Source: Diogma glabrata (Eukaryota > Arthropoda > Insecta > Diptera > Cylindrotomidae). Taken from it: 64,000 nucleotides of DNA. Position 1 is the stretch's first letter, and each line of letters opens with the position of its first letter. Both the position numbers and the translations under genes were made by a program. The notes beneath the pieces were generated by a model. That model was not told where the DNA came from. It was given only the letters and a program-made list of their open reading frames with translations, and searched no databases. Below, piece after piece: positions 48,804 through 61,317 of the stretch. Location: positions 377,211,597-377,275,596 of the forward strand of contig OY856186.1 in assembly GCA_963693315.1 (NCBI GenBank). The letters run 5' to 3'.

Positions 48804-51059
48804 AACAACACTATCCAGATAGGTGTAATAAATCGGAGATGTCCTCAAGAACTTCTAAGACACAGTTCGGTGCGTCTAATTAAACAACATCACTCTGTCT
48901 TTAATCTGTAAAAGCACTTTTACCCTCTTTTCCACTATGCAAAGTACCTAAGCTGCTCATGTTGAAACCAAATGCGCAAACGCAGCTTAAGGTCGGTGGT
49001 AGTGTAATAGAACTTTTCGCGGCAAAGGGGGCTGACTCCGAAAATCATTTACTGACTGTATAAAGTAGCTATCAGTAGTCCATTGTCATCTATGGATCTT
49101 TTATGGTTCTTTAGAGCTTTTGTTAGTATGCGATCAAACAACTGGAGACGGTACAGAGACTTGCTTGTTAATGTATTGTTTCGACGCTGTTTCTGGCGGT
49201 TTTTGGCTATAGTTGGGCTTAAAAGTGAATTAAAATTGATATTAAAAATTTGTTTTGTTAATGATTGAAAAAAAAATAAAAAATTGGGGTTATTTCACCC
49301 AAATCGGTATTGTTTTGGGCTCTCCCGGAATGTCTTGATGGTCTTGTATTAATAATATCTTTTTGAAAACGAGATTTAATTCATAATTCCAGATTTTTGG
49401 TTGTCTATGCCGAATGTATTCTGCTTGATACATACGACTAGAACATGATATGAAATTTGAAAGAGGAAAAATGTAAACAAATATAAATAAAATCGGCAAT
49501 TGGGACAGAGGACAGTCGATTGGAATTAAATGTGATAGGCGGTCTTTAATAGTATTTTATAGTCTGCGGTTATTAATTTTTCCAAGCGGACTGTGAAAAA
49601 GTGATAGTTAATCGGTGTGTTAGTATTATTTTGATGAAACTATGAAAGCAAAAGAAAAGAAAATTGAGTCATTTTATTTAATTATTTAATTTAAGGTTGT
49701 CGGTTAACAAGAAAAAAAAATGATAATTATGTGTTTTTTGTCCTGTGCAAATGGCGGTCCTACGGGATTATAAAAATAAAATGATCAGTTGTTTTTATCT
49801 GGAAAATTTAGTACTTTTCGCCAACTAATTAACCTTGCCGACAGTCGATTTATGACAACATTACACATATTCCCTATCAATCAACAATCACCTTTGTTTT
49901 GTGGCGCAACCAATTCCAATAATTAATATTACAAATATGGTAGACTAGGCATGGCAAACGTGCTGAGATATGGAATCTGAACCTTATATGAATTGAGTGG
50001 CCTTTATATAATTTTTTTTTTGATTCAATTATGTAAATGTGGTGGATGTGACGGTGGTGATCTTTTCTCTTCTAGGGTCGTCAGATTCTCCTTTTTGCTT
50101 TTATTTTGTTGGTGATAGATTTTCTTTTTTTGAACTCATAAGACTCGAGCTATAGATGTTATTAATAGGCCCAGTCTCCATTATAGTATCACTAGTGCTT
50201 TCAGGAAAAGGCTTTCATCAAGTCTGCAGGTTTTATTACAGGGATTCTTCCCTGCACGTATTTGTAGGAATGGAGTGCATAGTTCTAAAATAAATAGTGC
50301 AACAATGCTCTAGATTCTTGAATTATTTCGTGTTCAAAAAGATAAGCAAATCATTGGTATGGACATCAAGACATAGTAGGCATCTCCATAATGAAGCAGC
50401 GAATGAGTGAGAAAAGAGCTCCATATGGAGAACCATAGGCCTTAAGCATGCGATTAAGATAAGTTTGCTTGTCAAACAGGTTCTTCTTCGATGTATCAGG
50501 TTTCAATGGAGGAACACAGAAGGCAGTTAGGTCTGCAAGATGTTCACTTCAGAGGTGAGTTGGCATACCACCAGCGTTATGTTTAATCTAAAACAAACTG
50601 TAGACTAATTGTGAGAGTACTAAGGGGCCATCATCATGTAATGAATACATAGTACGGTCTTGAAGGTGAGAGGGGAAATGGGATAAAATATTCCTTCACT
50701 TTTTAGGAGAATGTTTGACTCTCAGAGTTTATGGTAAACCATTTAACCAACTCAAGCAGCGACGAGATAAAAATTTGTTTTTGACAATCGACTTAACATC
50801 ACAATTATTTTAATTCATTTTGAATGTCAATTTTTGTCTTATTTTTTATTTATTCTACGAACACGTTTTACCGTTCTTCATAACTCAACCAAGTTGACAT
50901 TGAATGAAGAGCATTATGGATCTACGAATATGGGAGACAAATCCCAAATAGTGGAGAATGGCCACTAACTAATTTAAATTCAAGATTTTATTAAGAGTTT
51001 TTTCTATACGGTAGTAATACGGTAGCAACCATTATGAAGTTTAGAATAGTTCAACATCC
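48804..51059. other. No gene seen over 2.2 kb
   Basis: Mixed composition. 50090-50800 is somewhat less AT-rich and could be old LINE sequence, but no reverse-transcriptase motif survives clearly. No other feature is supported. Confidence 0.35.
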
Positions 51060-52069
51060 TTCAGCCTTTTCATAAAAAAATATTGTGACGCTGATGCATA
51101 GGCTAGCTTCATCACAGCTTAGGAAATAAGGGGTTTCGAATATATTGAGCAAATATGTATCCAATTAAACTGTTGTATACCAACATACATAAATTCTGTT
51201 GTGCGAGAAAAAGTAAAAAAAATGTGGGTTGCAGAACTGTTGTGAACCGTACTATATGCTTATGTACCAAGTTTAATCTAATACAATTATTAGGTACAGA
51301 GGCTAATGAGCTTTAAAAAAATATGTGCTCGGGGAACCCCCTACCACTTGCTTCAATATCGCTCAAAAACTAATCAGCTCTTTGCCATACATATTTGCAT
51401 CTTTTTCCAAAGTGTCATCAAAACTCATTCAGGAACGAATGTTCTATGCTCCTAGCAAACATTAAAAACATAGTGAAAAACCCACCTGTTGTATGGTGGA
51501 CCCTAAAACCTTTACCCAATGTGCCCCAAAAACTAAAGAAATTTTTATCATATTATTTGAAACCTTTTACCAACGTTTCATGAAAAACGATCGGTAATTG
51601 TAGGATACAGTAGAGATAAACACCTGAAAAAGAACTTTTTAACCGGAAATGACAAACTGAAAGTTGGAATGAAGAACTGTTACAATTTATATTCTAAGCA
51701 TGTATACCAAGTTTCATCAAAATCAAATAGTATGAACTGATGTTATTGAAGTTTTAAATAAATAGGTGCTCGGGTGGCCCCCACATCGTCCAATATCGTC
51801 CAAACACTAATCAGTTCTTTCTAATTGAAGTTTTCATCTTTTTTAAAATGTCCCTAAAATTGATTCATGAATGAAGTCTGTATGATCCCAACAAACATTA
51901 AAAACAAAGTAAGAACAGTCAGTAGTTGTATGTAGACGCCCGCCACTTTAATCAATGTGTGCTAAAAGTTGATCATTATCTTCTGACGCTAATTAAAACT
52001 TTTTTTATAAGTTTCGTCATAATGGTTTCATTATTGTAGGATACAGTGTCAATAAAGTTTAAAACAAAC
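51060..52069 (-). repeat. Inverted copy of the 461-3420 repeat family, part 1
   Basis: Read on the minus strand it repeats the order of the 461-3420 block and ends with the same LTR-like right end ('agcctatgcatcagcgtc'). It contains nearly two 0.6-kb units. Confidence 0.75.
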
Positions 52070-53439
52070 ATCAAGAAAAAGTGTTTTAAATTAGTGAAAA
52101 GGGAAAAAAGTTTATTCTCAAGTAGGTAGCTGTCCGCTTTTCTGAATGTGTATCGATTAGCAGCGCAACCTAGACGCCCAAATATGAGCGAAGTTTGCAC
52201 TAATTAAAGTTATAGATTTGTTACCCCGACCGTTGCCCGATTCCCGCTCTATCGAATTGACTCAGTCTATATCTGTCGTTGGGTTTGGATCGGCAGTCAG
52301 GGAACCCTTGATGTGAGTGGTTCCTAGATGGATAAACGCAAACAGCCATCCATACTTATATTTAATCCATGTTCTCAACCCTCACCAGACATTGTTTATG
52401 CGAACCTGTAGTTGCGTGTTCTGCGGGAACACCAACCACCTGTCGTCCATGCTGATCTCAACATATTTACTCATCACATTAAATGAAAAAAAACTACATA
52501 ACTAAAACTCACTATAATCATTCCCAGTGAATGGTTCAGTCCAATTCATAGCGGGTTAACCCAACACCAGATATTTCCTTTTTCGAGTATAATGTTAAGT
52601 TATTATGGTATTAAACACAGGAGTTAGTTAATAAAAATCACTAATTTTCTTTCCCCAAATTTTATTCACTATTAAACAACCAAGTTGATTAATCAAATTC
52701 ACTAATTTCCTTTTTCCGAACTAATAAGCAAAAAAAACCGAACAAAGGAAAAGAAAAAAAAATATACTATAACAAAAATCCACCAAAAACAAAAAAAAAC
52801 AAACAAAACCACCACCGTTTATTCTATAACCTATAACAACCTATAACAACTAACAACTCACCAAAGTTTTCACCTCGCTGTTATCCGAACCCTACGTTGA
52901 ATGCCATTAGCTGGCAAAAAAAAATCAGAATTAAAAAAAACGTTTCCAGCAATCCACTAACTGTGGGAAGTTAAAATTTCCCACAACTAAAAACAGACTT
53001 TATCAGACCTCAAGAAAGAAATTAAATCAGTATAACTCAGTTTCAGTTTTAATGTGAAAAAAAAAAAGAAATTGGATAATATGGAAAACGTTGTTACACT
53101 GATTACAAAACCGGAACATGGAAATAGTTCTAATTTAAATTTTTAATATTTTGAAGTATTAGAAAAACTGAAACTTGGATAGATGGTTTTGACAGGATTG
53201 GTCTAATGTCATGAGACATAAAAATTTGTGGATTTAAATCTGGAATCGGCCACCTAGTGACGAAGGAATGTAAGAAAAAAAGTAAAAAAAATTTATGTCC
53301 CGAAATATCTTTCATTACAATAGAAAAATCAGATCAAAATTACTACATTTGTGGTACTCATCATTATAATGGGACAATAGGATCTTTGGATAATAATAAT
53401 CCATATATAAACTCAAAATTATAATTTGCTCTTTCCTAT
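52070..53439. other. Sequence interrupting the inverted repeat copy; no gene seen
   Basis: About 1.37 kb between two parts of one repeat copy, so possibly a later insertion. 52225-52470 is GC-richer and gives plus-strand frames without a recognised domain. The rest is AT-rich. Confidence 0.4.
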
Positions 53440-53690
53440 AAGGACAAATATATTATATGGACAAACTGGAAGTTGGTATGCAGAAATATTAAAAACAGCA
53501 CTAAAATTTTATATACCAAGTTTCAATCAGATCATATGCCGGGATTAGAAGTTATTGAAGATTTAAACTTAGAGATGTTCGGGATACCTCCGTCATTTTG
53601 TCCAATTTTGAAATGAATCCAGATCTTTCATTTTCAAATGAACCTGGATCATATGCCAAAGTTTCATAAAGAACCTGTGCACGAATGTTA
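53440..53690 (-). repeat. Inverted copy of the 461-3420 repeat family, part 2
   Basis: Matches 650-890 inverted: 'ccagatctttcattttcaa', 'gatgttcgggatacc' and 'ggaagttggtatgcagaaat' are complements of segments there. Confidence 0.75.
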
Positions 53691-54429
53691 CGAAAACACT
53701 TCATGATATATATGCATAAATGTCACTGCTGATGCAGCAGTGTTTATTCATTTTTTCCATTGTCTAAGATAAACCTTCTGAGACCTTTTCATTCGAAGAC
53801 TCTCCACTTGCATTTTTCAAAACCCATCCGTTTTAACTTATAATTTGAACCATCACTGATAGCGTTATGTTAATAGAAAAAATGGCCTACAATGGTATTC
53901 ACCAAAACCAAGGTGATCGATAAATAAATTTTTCGATTCGTCACATCTATTTTGACATCCGAAGATTTACTGATCAAAGACCTATTTAAATATGTTTGTG
54001 TGACTCGACTCAAAGCTTTTACATTTTGGCTAAATGGACCATTCAGATCCGTTCAGAAAGGTAATTATATTATTTTTGTTCGATTGGTTAACATTTTTTA
54101 TATTTGTCGCACCATAACATTGTCCAGATCATCAGAACAGAACCATGTCTCTTGTTTTTTTTAAGCAAACCAAAGTCCAATCGACGCACGTTTAAAATTC
54201 AGAATTGATTTCTATTTCAAACGATTATTTAAATTTTTCTGAGAACAATTTTGTCATAGACAATAACCTTAAGTGTTCGACTGTAAAAAAGATTTATTTT
54301 TCATACAACATTTAGGATAAACAGTGTAAAAAATACCCTAAATGTAACTGAAAATGTATCTTATATACAATTATTACAGTTTCTCTGAAATATATTCATA
54401 ATGAAACAAATATATGTTTTATGACAATA
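53691..54429. other. No gene seen; one perfect short palindrome
   Basis: 'cactgctgatgcagcagtg' (53724-53742) forms an 8-bp stem. The rest is AT-rich without a supportable gene. Confidence 0.4.
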
Positions 54430-55722
54430 ACAGGTCATTCAATAAGTCCGTAGGATAAGTAAGAAAAAAACAACATTTTGACAAAACTCGATTTTTTTAT
54501 TCAACATAGTTGCCTTCGAGGGCGATACAACGAGTATAGCGATTTTCCAACTTTTCTATACCACTTTTATAGTATGATTTCTCTTTCTCGTCAAAATAGG
54601 CCTCAGTTTCAGCGATTACTTCATCATTGGACTTAAATTTCTTTCCAGCAAGCATTCTCTTGAGATCTGAAAACAGGAAAAAGTCGCTAGGGGCTAAATC
54701 TGGAGAATATGGTGGGTGGGTAAGCAATTCAAAGCCCAATTCATTCAATTTTGCCATCGTTTTCATCTATCTGTGACACGGTGCATTATCTTGGTGAAAC
54801 AACACTTTTTTCTTTTGCAATTGTCACCGTTTCTTTGCGATTTCAGCCTTCAATCGATCCAAAAGTTCACAGTAATAGTCGCTGTTGATGGTGGTTCCTT
54901 TTTGGAGATAGTCGATGAATATTATTCCGTTCGTATCCCAAAATACAGACGCCATCACCTTACCGGCCGACTGTTGCGTCTTTGCTCGCTTTGGATTCGG
55001 TTCGTCGACTGCTGTCCACTCAGCTGACTGTCTTTTGGATTCTGGTGTGTAATTATGAAGCCATGTCTCATCCATTGTCATATATCTACGATAGAATTCC
55101 ATTTTATTGCGGTTTAACAGTGCCATAGACTCCTCCGAAGCATCGATTCGTTTTTGTTTTTGGTCGACTGTGAGCTCATGCGGCACCCAATTTGCACAGA
55201 GCTTTCGCATACCCAAATGTTCATGTAAAATGGTAAAAACACTACCATCTGCTACCTTTACAATGTTAGCTATTTCGTGCACCTTCAATTTGCGATCGTT
55301 CATAACCAATTTGTGGAGTTTTTTTATGTTTTCTGGAATAACAGCCTCATTTGGGCGTCCACTGCGCTCTGCATCTTTTGTGCTGGTACGACCACATTTA
55401 AATTCAGCAATCCACTTCTCTACCATTTGTCTCGATGGAGCAGAGTTTGGATAATGTTTATCAAGCCATTGTTTGGTTTCCACTGTATGTTTTTTCATCA
55501 AAAAGCAATGCTTTATTAAAATTCGAAATTCACTTTTTTCCATTTTTTTTTCAAAAACAAAAGTTGCTTCACACAAAATGCTATAACTCACGAATCAATA
55601 GTCAGATTGCTGTCAAATTTATACACGTATCGTTTGAAGGTTAGTACTAAATAAAAATCATATGGAAAAAATTCTAGTAACGCCATCTATGTGTCATCCT
55701 ACGGACTTATTGAATGACCTAG
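54430..55722 (-). mobile_element. Full-length irritans-type mariner transposon, inactivated
   Basis: 1293 bp flanked by TA on both sides (54428-54429 and 55723-55724). The terminal inverted repeats are identical from 'aggtcattcaataagtccgt' for at least 25 bp (54432-54456 and 55696-55720), with mismatches only in the outermost two bases. The size, TA target and transposase all fit the irritans group of mariners. Confidence 0.92.
54497..55543 (-). pseudogene. Mariner transposase (DD34D), two in-frame stops
   Basis: Translation from the ATG at 55543 gives 348 codons in a single frame, the usual length for irritans mariners such as Himar1. The N-terminal helix-turn-helix region is intact (MEKSEFRILIKHCFLMKK, SAPSRQMVEKW). 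The WVPHEL linker motif is at about residues 119-124. Catalytic Asp158 lies in MDETW, Asp252 in HQDNAPCH and Asp287 in YSPDLAPSDFF. The last two are separated by 34 residues, so the DD34D triad is complete. A TGA at codon 240 (54824-54826) and a TAG at codon 259 (54767-54769) lie either side of the second Asp. There is no frameshift. The protein would end before the second catalytic residue, so this copy cannot make active transposase. Confidence 0.93.
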
Positions 55723-55724
55723 TA

Positions 55725-56036
55725 TATGTTACGTCAGCAACTCAGGCAACGATTAAATATTGCCAATATTATCAATTCTAGTAAAAAAATGGTCTAACTT
55801 TCTTCCAGTAAAATAATCCTTTACAATCGCTAACATCGAGAGTAAGGAAAACGGAATGGATGACGCACGATGGGTCAGATTTCATCCACGTACTGCTGGT
55901 GAAAATATTTATTCACAACAACGAGATCAGCAACAGTGCGACAGTGTTGCAGGGAATTAATATTTGATGTTAAATTTCGATCACCTACTATTTGAATGGC
56001 AAGGTTTTTTAATTTGAATGGCAAGGTTTAGGTTTT
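55725..56036. other. No gene seen
   Basis: AT-rich sequence. 'tttgaatggcaaggtttt' is duplicated near 55991-56027. Confidence 0.4.
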
Positions 56037-56500
56037 TGATCCACGGGTGTGACAACCCCGCGTACTCCAGTCCCTGCTATTGGCATATGAGTTAACGTGA
56101 GATATCACATACCACTGGCAATAGCAGTGAGATATCACTAGCCAAGGTGATATCTTAGGGGTGCTGGCGGATGAACTGTATTCAGTCAACGGTAGCACTC
56201 TCAATCTTAGCTAATGAATATTCCTTGGTGCTGGAACGCTGTAGCTTGCTCGATGAAACGAGCCTTCATATAACTACATATCTGAGCTTTAATCATTGAA
56301 AAATATACTGCGTCCCATAATCAGGGATTATGCCATTGGCTGGACTATTGGCAAACCAATTTTAGTTTTGTTCCTGCAAATTTGTAAAACAAATTTGCTT
56401 TTTATCTCTTATTTTATTTTTATTTTCCCTATCCTATTACGAAATATTGGCCTATGTCATATTTTATATGTGATAGGATTTATGGTTTAGTTATCCATTA
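56037..56500 (+). mobile_element. Repeat family R21, third copy
   Basis: Carries the left block ('cgtactccagtccctgctat', 56061-56080) and the internal palindrome 'gatatcac'...'gtgatatc' (56122-56153). It then matches 21830-22130 through 'ttttagttttgttcctgcaa'. The right half of the family is missing. Confidence 0.7.
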
Positions 56501-56557
56501 CTTAACAAAAAAATATTAAAAAAAAACAAAAAAAAACAGATTTGCGTCCATTAACAT

Positions 56558-56650
56558 CCTTAGAACGCATGTTGTTGTGGGACCTTGGTCTTAAAAGGTT
56601 TTTATGTGTTGTTGTGACACATATTGTAATGCCTACTACACATCACATTT
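56558..56650 (+). repeat. Copy of the probable LTR at 15286-15531 (5' part)
   Basis: 'tgttgttgtgggaccttggt' and 'gtgacacatattgtaatgcc' match 15531-15450 in opposite orientation. The match breaks off at a poly-A run. Confidence 0.6.
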
Positions 56651-57451
56651 TATTAAAAAAAAAAAAAAAAAAAAGGTTTTTTAACACAGTCCAAAAGAGC
56701 CTGGATGTAAACAGATGCAGCATCCCAAACTTGATACTCCATACAGAAACAAATATATTAATTATAAATATGGAGTAATTGCTACGGAGTGAAAGACTTT
56801 TTACTCCTATTAAGGAGGCTGAGTTATTTTTATGCGCTCTTTGCCATTTTATTATTGTCCCGGAGTAAGTCGTAAGAAATTGTGACGGCCAATCAACGAA
56901 TGCTTTCACATTCGTCTATTTGTTCGTATGTCTTCGATTTTTTCTTTAACAAACAAAAAAATAAAAAGAATGCTTTCAAAATTTCTTATAATTTTTATGT
57001 TTTTTTATAAATTTTATTTTTTATTTAAACTTTACATAATATTACAATATAATAATATAAACAAAAATGAATTAATAGTATTTAAGAATAAAATTTTAAA
57101 GAAAAATATTATTACAAATAGTATTTAGATGTTGAACACATTTTTCACAAACTTTTAATATTTCTATATTAAATTAAAAATTTACAAAATTAAAAAAACC
57201 TAATAAGATATTGGCTTTCAAAATTTACGTCTGGCAGTTACTATAGTTAGTTACAAGAGCACTACAACATTATTATACAACAAAAACCCTAATTATGAGA
57301 CGGATTAGAGTAGAAATATGAATTACATGATTATGGCAGTTGGAGTTGTTTAAACATTTACAATGACCGTTTAGATAATTACATAAAAAATTAATTAATT
57401 ACAATAAAAAACTGTAGGAAATTTGTATTAAAAATTGAAATAAAAATATTA
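56651..57451. other. No gene seen; 3' flank of the TINAG-like gene
   Basis: AT-rich sequence downstream of the minus-strand TINAG-like exon. No other feature. Confidence 0.4.
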
Positions 57452-57466
57452 TTTATTCTATTTATT
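57452..57466 (-). terminator. Polyadenylation signals of the TINAG-like gene
   Basis: Two minus-strand AATAAA hexamers (57461-57466 and 57452-57457) lie 12-28 bp beyond the stop codon. This would mean a very short 3' UTR unless more distal signals are used. Confidence 0.5.
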
Positions 57467-57477
57467 GTATATTTTGT

Positions 57478-57782
57478 TTAACCAGCTAAACGACGTCTAG
57501 TTTTTCTTTCAGTTGAGAATTCATGTGCCCATGATGCGAACACATATTTTTCGATATCACATTCATTTGTACCACGAACAATTCGGAAATAACCATTCTC
57601 ACCCCACCATGTACCCCATGAGTTGGCTGCAATCCAATATTTTGTTGGTGGATACGAACGTTCTTCGCCCCAACCAACAATTCTAACAGAATGATATCCA
57701 CTAGCTTCTGATTGTAATGAAGCTGAATGTTTGTATACACCACCTTTGTATAGGAAGAAATCTTGATATACTCTCATTGTTG
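57478..57782 (-). CDS. Terminal exon of a TINAG-like papain-fold (C1A) gene, Swim-like
   Basis: This is a partial coding sequence. A good 3' splice site (polypyrimidine tract ending 'tttcattt' plus 'cag') sits at 57783, and the frame runs to the TAA at 57478-57480, about 101 residues. It contains the C1A active-site His (GYHSVRIVGWG) and Asn (YWIAANSWGTWWGENGYFRI), then RGTNEC and FASWAHEF. The ERKTRRRLAG basic tail follows the fold. The GWGEERSYPPTKYWIAANSW stretch and the early 'YQDFFLYKGGVY' are close to tubulointerstitial-nephritis-antigen-like proteins, whose fly member is Swim, a secreted Wingless-interacting protein. In that family the catalytic Cys is often Ser, but that position is in an upstream exon not seen here. 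An ordinary cathepsin B-like protease is the alternative. Upstream exons must lie beyond 57783 or outside the window. Confidence 0.85.
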
Positions 57783-58820
57783 CTGAAATGAAACAAAAAA
57801 AAGTTTTTATCCTTTCAGCAACTTTAATAATAGGTTTGTTTTTGTTTTTTTACAACCATAATTGTATGCGTTATTATGTCTACAGAATCAAATAAACAGT
57901 TGTTAATTTTATTATGTTGTATTCAACCCTGAAATAAATCTGTTTGATCATATTTTATAAATAATTTGACAGTATTTTTAAAATATCAAGCACAAAATAT
58001 TTTTCCTATTAAAAATTATATAAAAAATAATAAATTCAGACTAATGCGCATGTTTCTCTCCCGAATTTCATTCGAATTAAATTTCTAATGTGAAAAAATA
58101 TGTTTTCCATATGATTGTTTTATTCTTTCTCGCATTGTACCTTAATTTTCAAAATATCGAATGATGAATTAAATATTGAAATTGAATAAAATTTATTTAA
58201 CTGTGTGAAATTAATCGTACAAAAATATAAAATAAGATTCATTGTCTTTTTTTCAATTCGTTTAACTTTTTTGATCTATGAATTTTAAATTAATTCAATT
58301 TACATTAATACATGTGACTCTGTCGGGGTGGATAAAATGTAGTTTTGGGTTCGTGTTTATTGAATTGTATTCTTTCGTAAATTTTCAATATCCGCTCGTG
58401 CTACAATCCGATTGCAAACTATGCTCAAAAAATAAAATATATCAGCAAACACTTTTCGAATAAAATACTATTATTGATTTTTAAGATTAAAAATTAAAGT
58501 CTCTCTTTGCTTTAGTCTAATCGCAATAGAATATAAGTTAAGTAAAGTGCCAGTTGTGGAACAGTATTGAATTTTTTAACATAAAACGATTTTGACAAAA
58601 CATAATTGATCTAATTGTTTTTGTTTTCGAATTGAACCTAATAATTATTGTATAAGGTTTTAGTTGTTGTTGTGACGCATTCGTCGCACATCCGCAGACG
58701 ACTTTAATCCAAGGAAAGCATTTGCCTCTTTGAGGTTTCTCTACAGGATATTGCTTCCAGGCTAGTCGAATTCCTTGGGCATTTAAATAAATGCTGTTGT
58801 TAAACTTATTGAAATAATTA
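57783..58820. other. Probable intron of the TINAG-like gene; no exon seen
   Basis: AT-rich sequence upstream of the terminal exon. I find no further papain-fold peptide on the minus strand. Confidence 0.45.
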
Positions 58821-61317
58821 CACTGTGCGACAGCCCAAATCCGCTGGGGTTCTGACTACCGGAAAAAGTTATATCGGTCAAAAAAAAGTTATACGTGTCC
58901 CGGCGTTTCGTTGAGTCACGTCTAGGAATCGAGATATATCGATTTGAAGTTAGCAAGTATCATATAGGGAAAATTGTCACGTTAGGGGGTCTTTTTTGGC
59001 ATAACTCGAGAACGACTAGTCCGATTTTGATGAAACAAATTTAGAAATTAGGAATTACAATTCCTTTCATCTACTGATATACCATACTGAAAAAGTAACG
59101 GAAAAATAAAAAAATAAAAAATAAAATAAATCAAAAATAATAAATATAATAATAAATAAATAAATAAATAAAATAAAAATAAAAATTTAAAATGAAAAAA
59201 TAATGAAAATATAAAATAAAAATATAATAAAAATAGTAAAAATAAAATAAAAAAAATATAATAAATAAATAATAAATAAATAATAAATAAAAAATAAATA
59301 AATAATAAATAAATAATAAATAAATAATATATAAATAATAATTAAATAATAAATAAATAATAAATAAATAATAAATAAATAATAAATAAATAATAAATAA
59401 ATAATAAATAAATAATAAATAAATAATAAATAAATAATAAATAAATAATAAATAAATAATAAATAAATAATAAATAAATAATAAATAAATAATAAATAAA
59501 TAATAAATAAATAATAAATAAATAATAAATAAATAATAAATAAATAATAAATAAATAATAAATAAATAATAAATAAATAATAAATAAATAATAAATAAAT
59601 AATAAATAAATAATAAATAAATAATAAATAAATAATAAATAAATAATAAATAAATAATAAATAAATAATAAATAATAAATAAATAATAAATAATAAATAA
59701 TAAATAATAAATAATAAATAATAAATAATAAATAATAAATAATAAATAATAAATAATAAATAAATAAATAATAAATAAATGATAAATAGATAATAAATAA
59801 ATAATAAATAAATAATAAATAAATAATAAATCAATAATAAATAAATAATAAATAAATAATAAATAAATAATAAATAAATAATAAATAAATAATAAATAAA
59901 TAATAAATAAATAATAAATAAATAATAAATAAATAATAAATAAATAATAAATAAATAATAAATAAATAATAAATAAATAATAAATAAATAATAAATAAAT
60001 AATAAATAAATAATAAATAAATAATAAATAAATAATAAATAAATAATAAATAAATAATAAATAAATAATAAATAAATAATAAATAAATAATAAATAAATA
60101 ATAAATAAATAATAAATAAATAATAAATAAATAATAAATAAATAATAAATAAATAATAAATAAATAATAAATAAATAATAAATAAATAATAAATAAATAA
60201 TAAATAAATAATAAATAAATAATAAATAAATAATAAATAAATAATAAATAAATAATAAATAAATAATAAATAAATAATAAATAAATAATAAATAAATAAT
60301 AAATAAATAATAAATAAATAATAAATAAATAATAAATAAATAATAAATAAATAATAAATAAATAATAAATAAATAATAAATAAATAATAAATAAATAATA
60401 AATAAATAATAAATCAATAATGAATAGGTAATAAATAATAATAATAAATAATAATAATAAAAAATAAATAATAATAATAAATAATTAGTAATAATTATAA
60501 TAGCAATGAATAATAATAATAATAATAAATAATAATAATAATAAAATAAAATATAATAATATAAAATGAAATTATAATAAAAATAATAAAACAAAATAAT
60601 AATATAAAATAAATAAATAAAAAAAAATAAAAAATAAATAAAAGATAGCAAATAAAAAATCAAAAAGTAAAAAAAAAACAAAATCAATACACATAGACAC
60701 ATTTCCAAATACATTTAAAACAATCAATTTTGGAGTTTATTCCAGTAAAAATATTTAAAAAAAAATTCTATGAAAAATCAATATTCTTGTCAAAATGAGA
60801 TACCTTTACTTAATTCTGAATAAAAGCGAAACGCGTTCATCGATTTTCATGATCCATGTATCATTTTATGCACAGATTATGTGATTTTACGTCAAAGTAA
60901 TAAGACATGACACTTTTTCCCGTTCTGAGTTTTTCATGATTTTTTAAAATACAATATTTTAATTTTGTACGCAAAAAATTATTTATTTTCTTCATAAATT
61001 TATTTATAACTGCGAAACTGTTGCTTGTGTAAAGAAATAGTATAAAAATAGATTAAAGAAATTGTAATTCTAAATTTTTCTAAATTTGTTTCAATAAAAT
61101 CGGACTAGTCGTTCTCGGGCAATGTAAAAAAAAAAGTCCCCAAACTTGACGATTTCCCCTATATGATACCTACTAACTTCAAATAGAAATATCTCGATTC
61201 CTAGACGTGACCCAGCGAAATGCCTGGACACGTATAACTTTTTTTTTGACCGATATAATTTTTCCTGGTAGTTAGAACCCCAGCGGATCACTGACCCCTA
61301 CCATTTGTCGCACAGTG
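58821..61317. mobile_element. Long-TIR DNA transposon, non-autonomous, with expanded internal satellite
   Basis: Inverted arms of about 245 bp (58821-59065 and about 61070-61317) start 'cactgtgcgaca'. They share 'gttatatcggtcaaaaaaaa', 'cacgtctaggaatcgagata' and 'gagaacgactagtccgattt'. The flanking bases are TTA on each side (58818-58820 and 61318-61320), a 3-bp target duplication. CACTG ends with a 3-bp duplication fit CACTA/EnSpm. TTA would also fit PIF/Harbinger, whose ends usually differ. The arms are about 85-90% alike by eye. The interior has no transposase and is mostly A/T tandem repeat. Confidence 0.85.
59260..60420. repeat. 11-bp tandem repeat (taataaataaa)n
   Basis: About a hundred units of an 11-bp motif, with a patch of 7-bp (taataaa) variants at about 59680-59760 and rare substitutions. 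Looser A/T repeats flank it to 59104 and 60690. The period of 11 is not a multiple of 3, so the long frames (527 and 215 codons) translate as an 11-residue Leu/Phe/Ile/Tyr repeat and are not genes. Confidence 0.93.

Noticed and set aside
50090..50800. Decayed LINE reverse transcriptase on the minus strand
   Set aside because: Short peptides loosely recall jockey-type sequence, but no YxDD or other firm motif survives.
55107..55644. Plus-strand frames of 69-115 codons
   Set aside because: Antisense shadows of the mariner transposase.
59131..60714. Open frame of 527 codons, Leu/Phe/Ile/Tyr-rich
   Set aside because: Product of the 11-bp A/T repeat, which lacks stops on one strand. No domain, and two frames are open at once.
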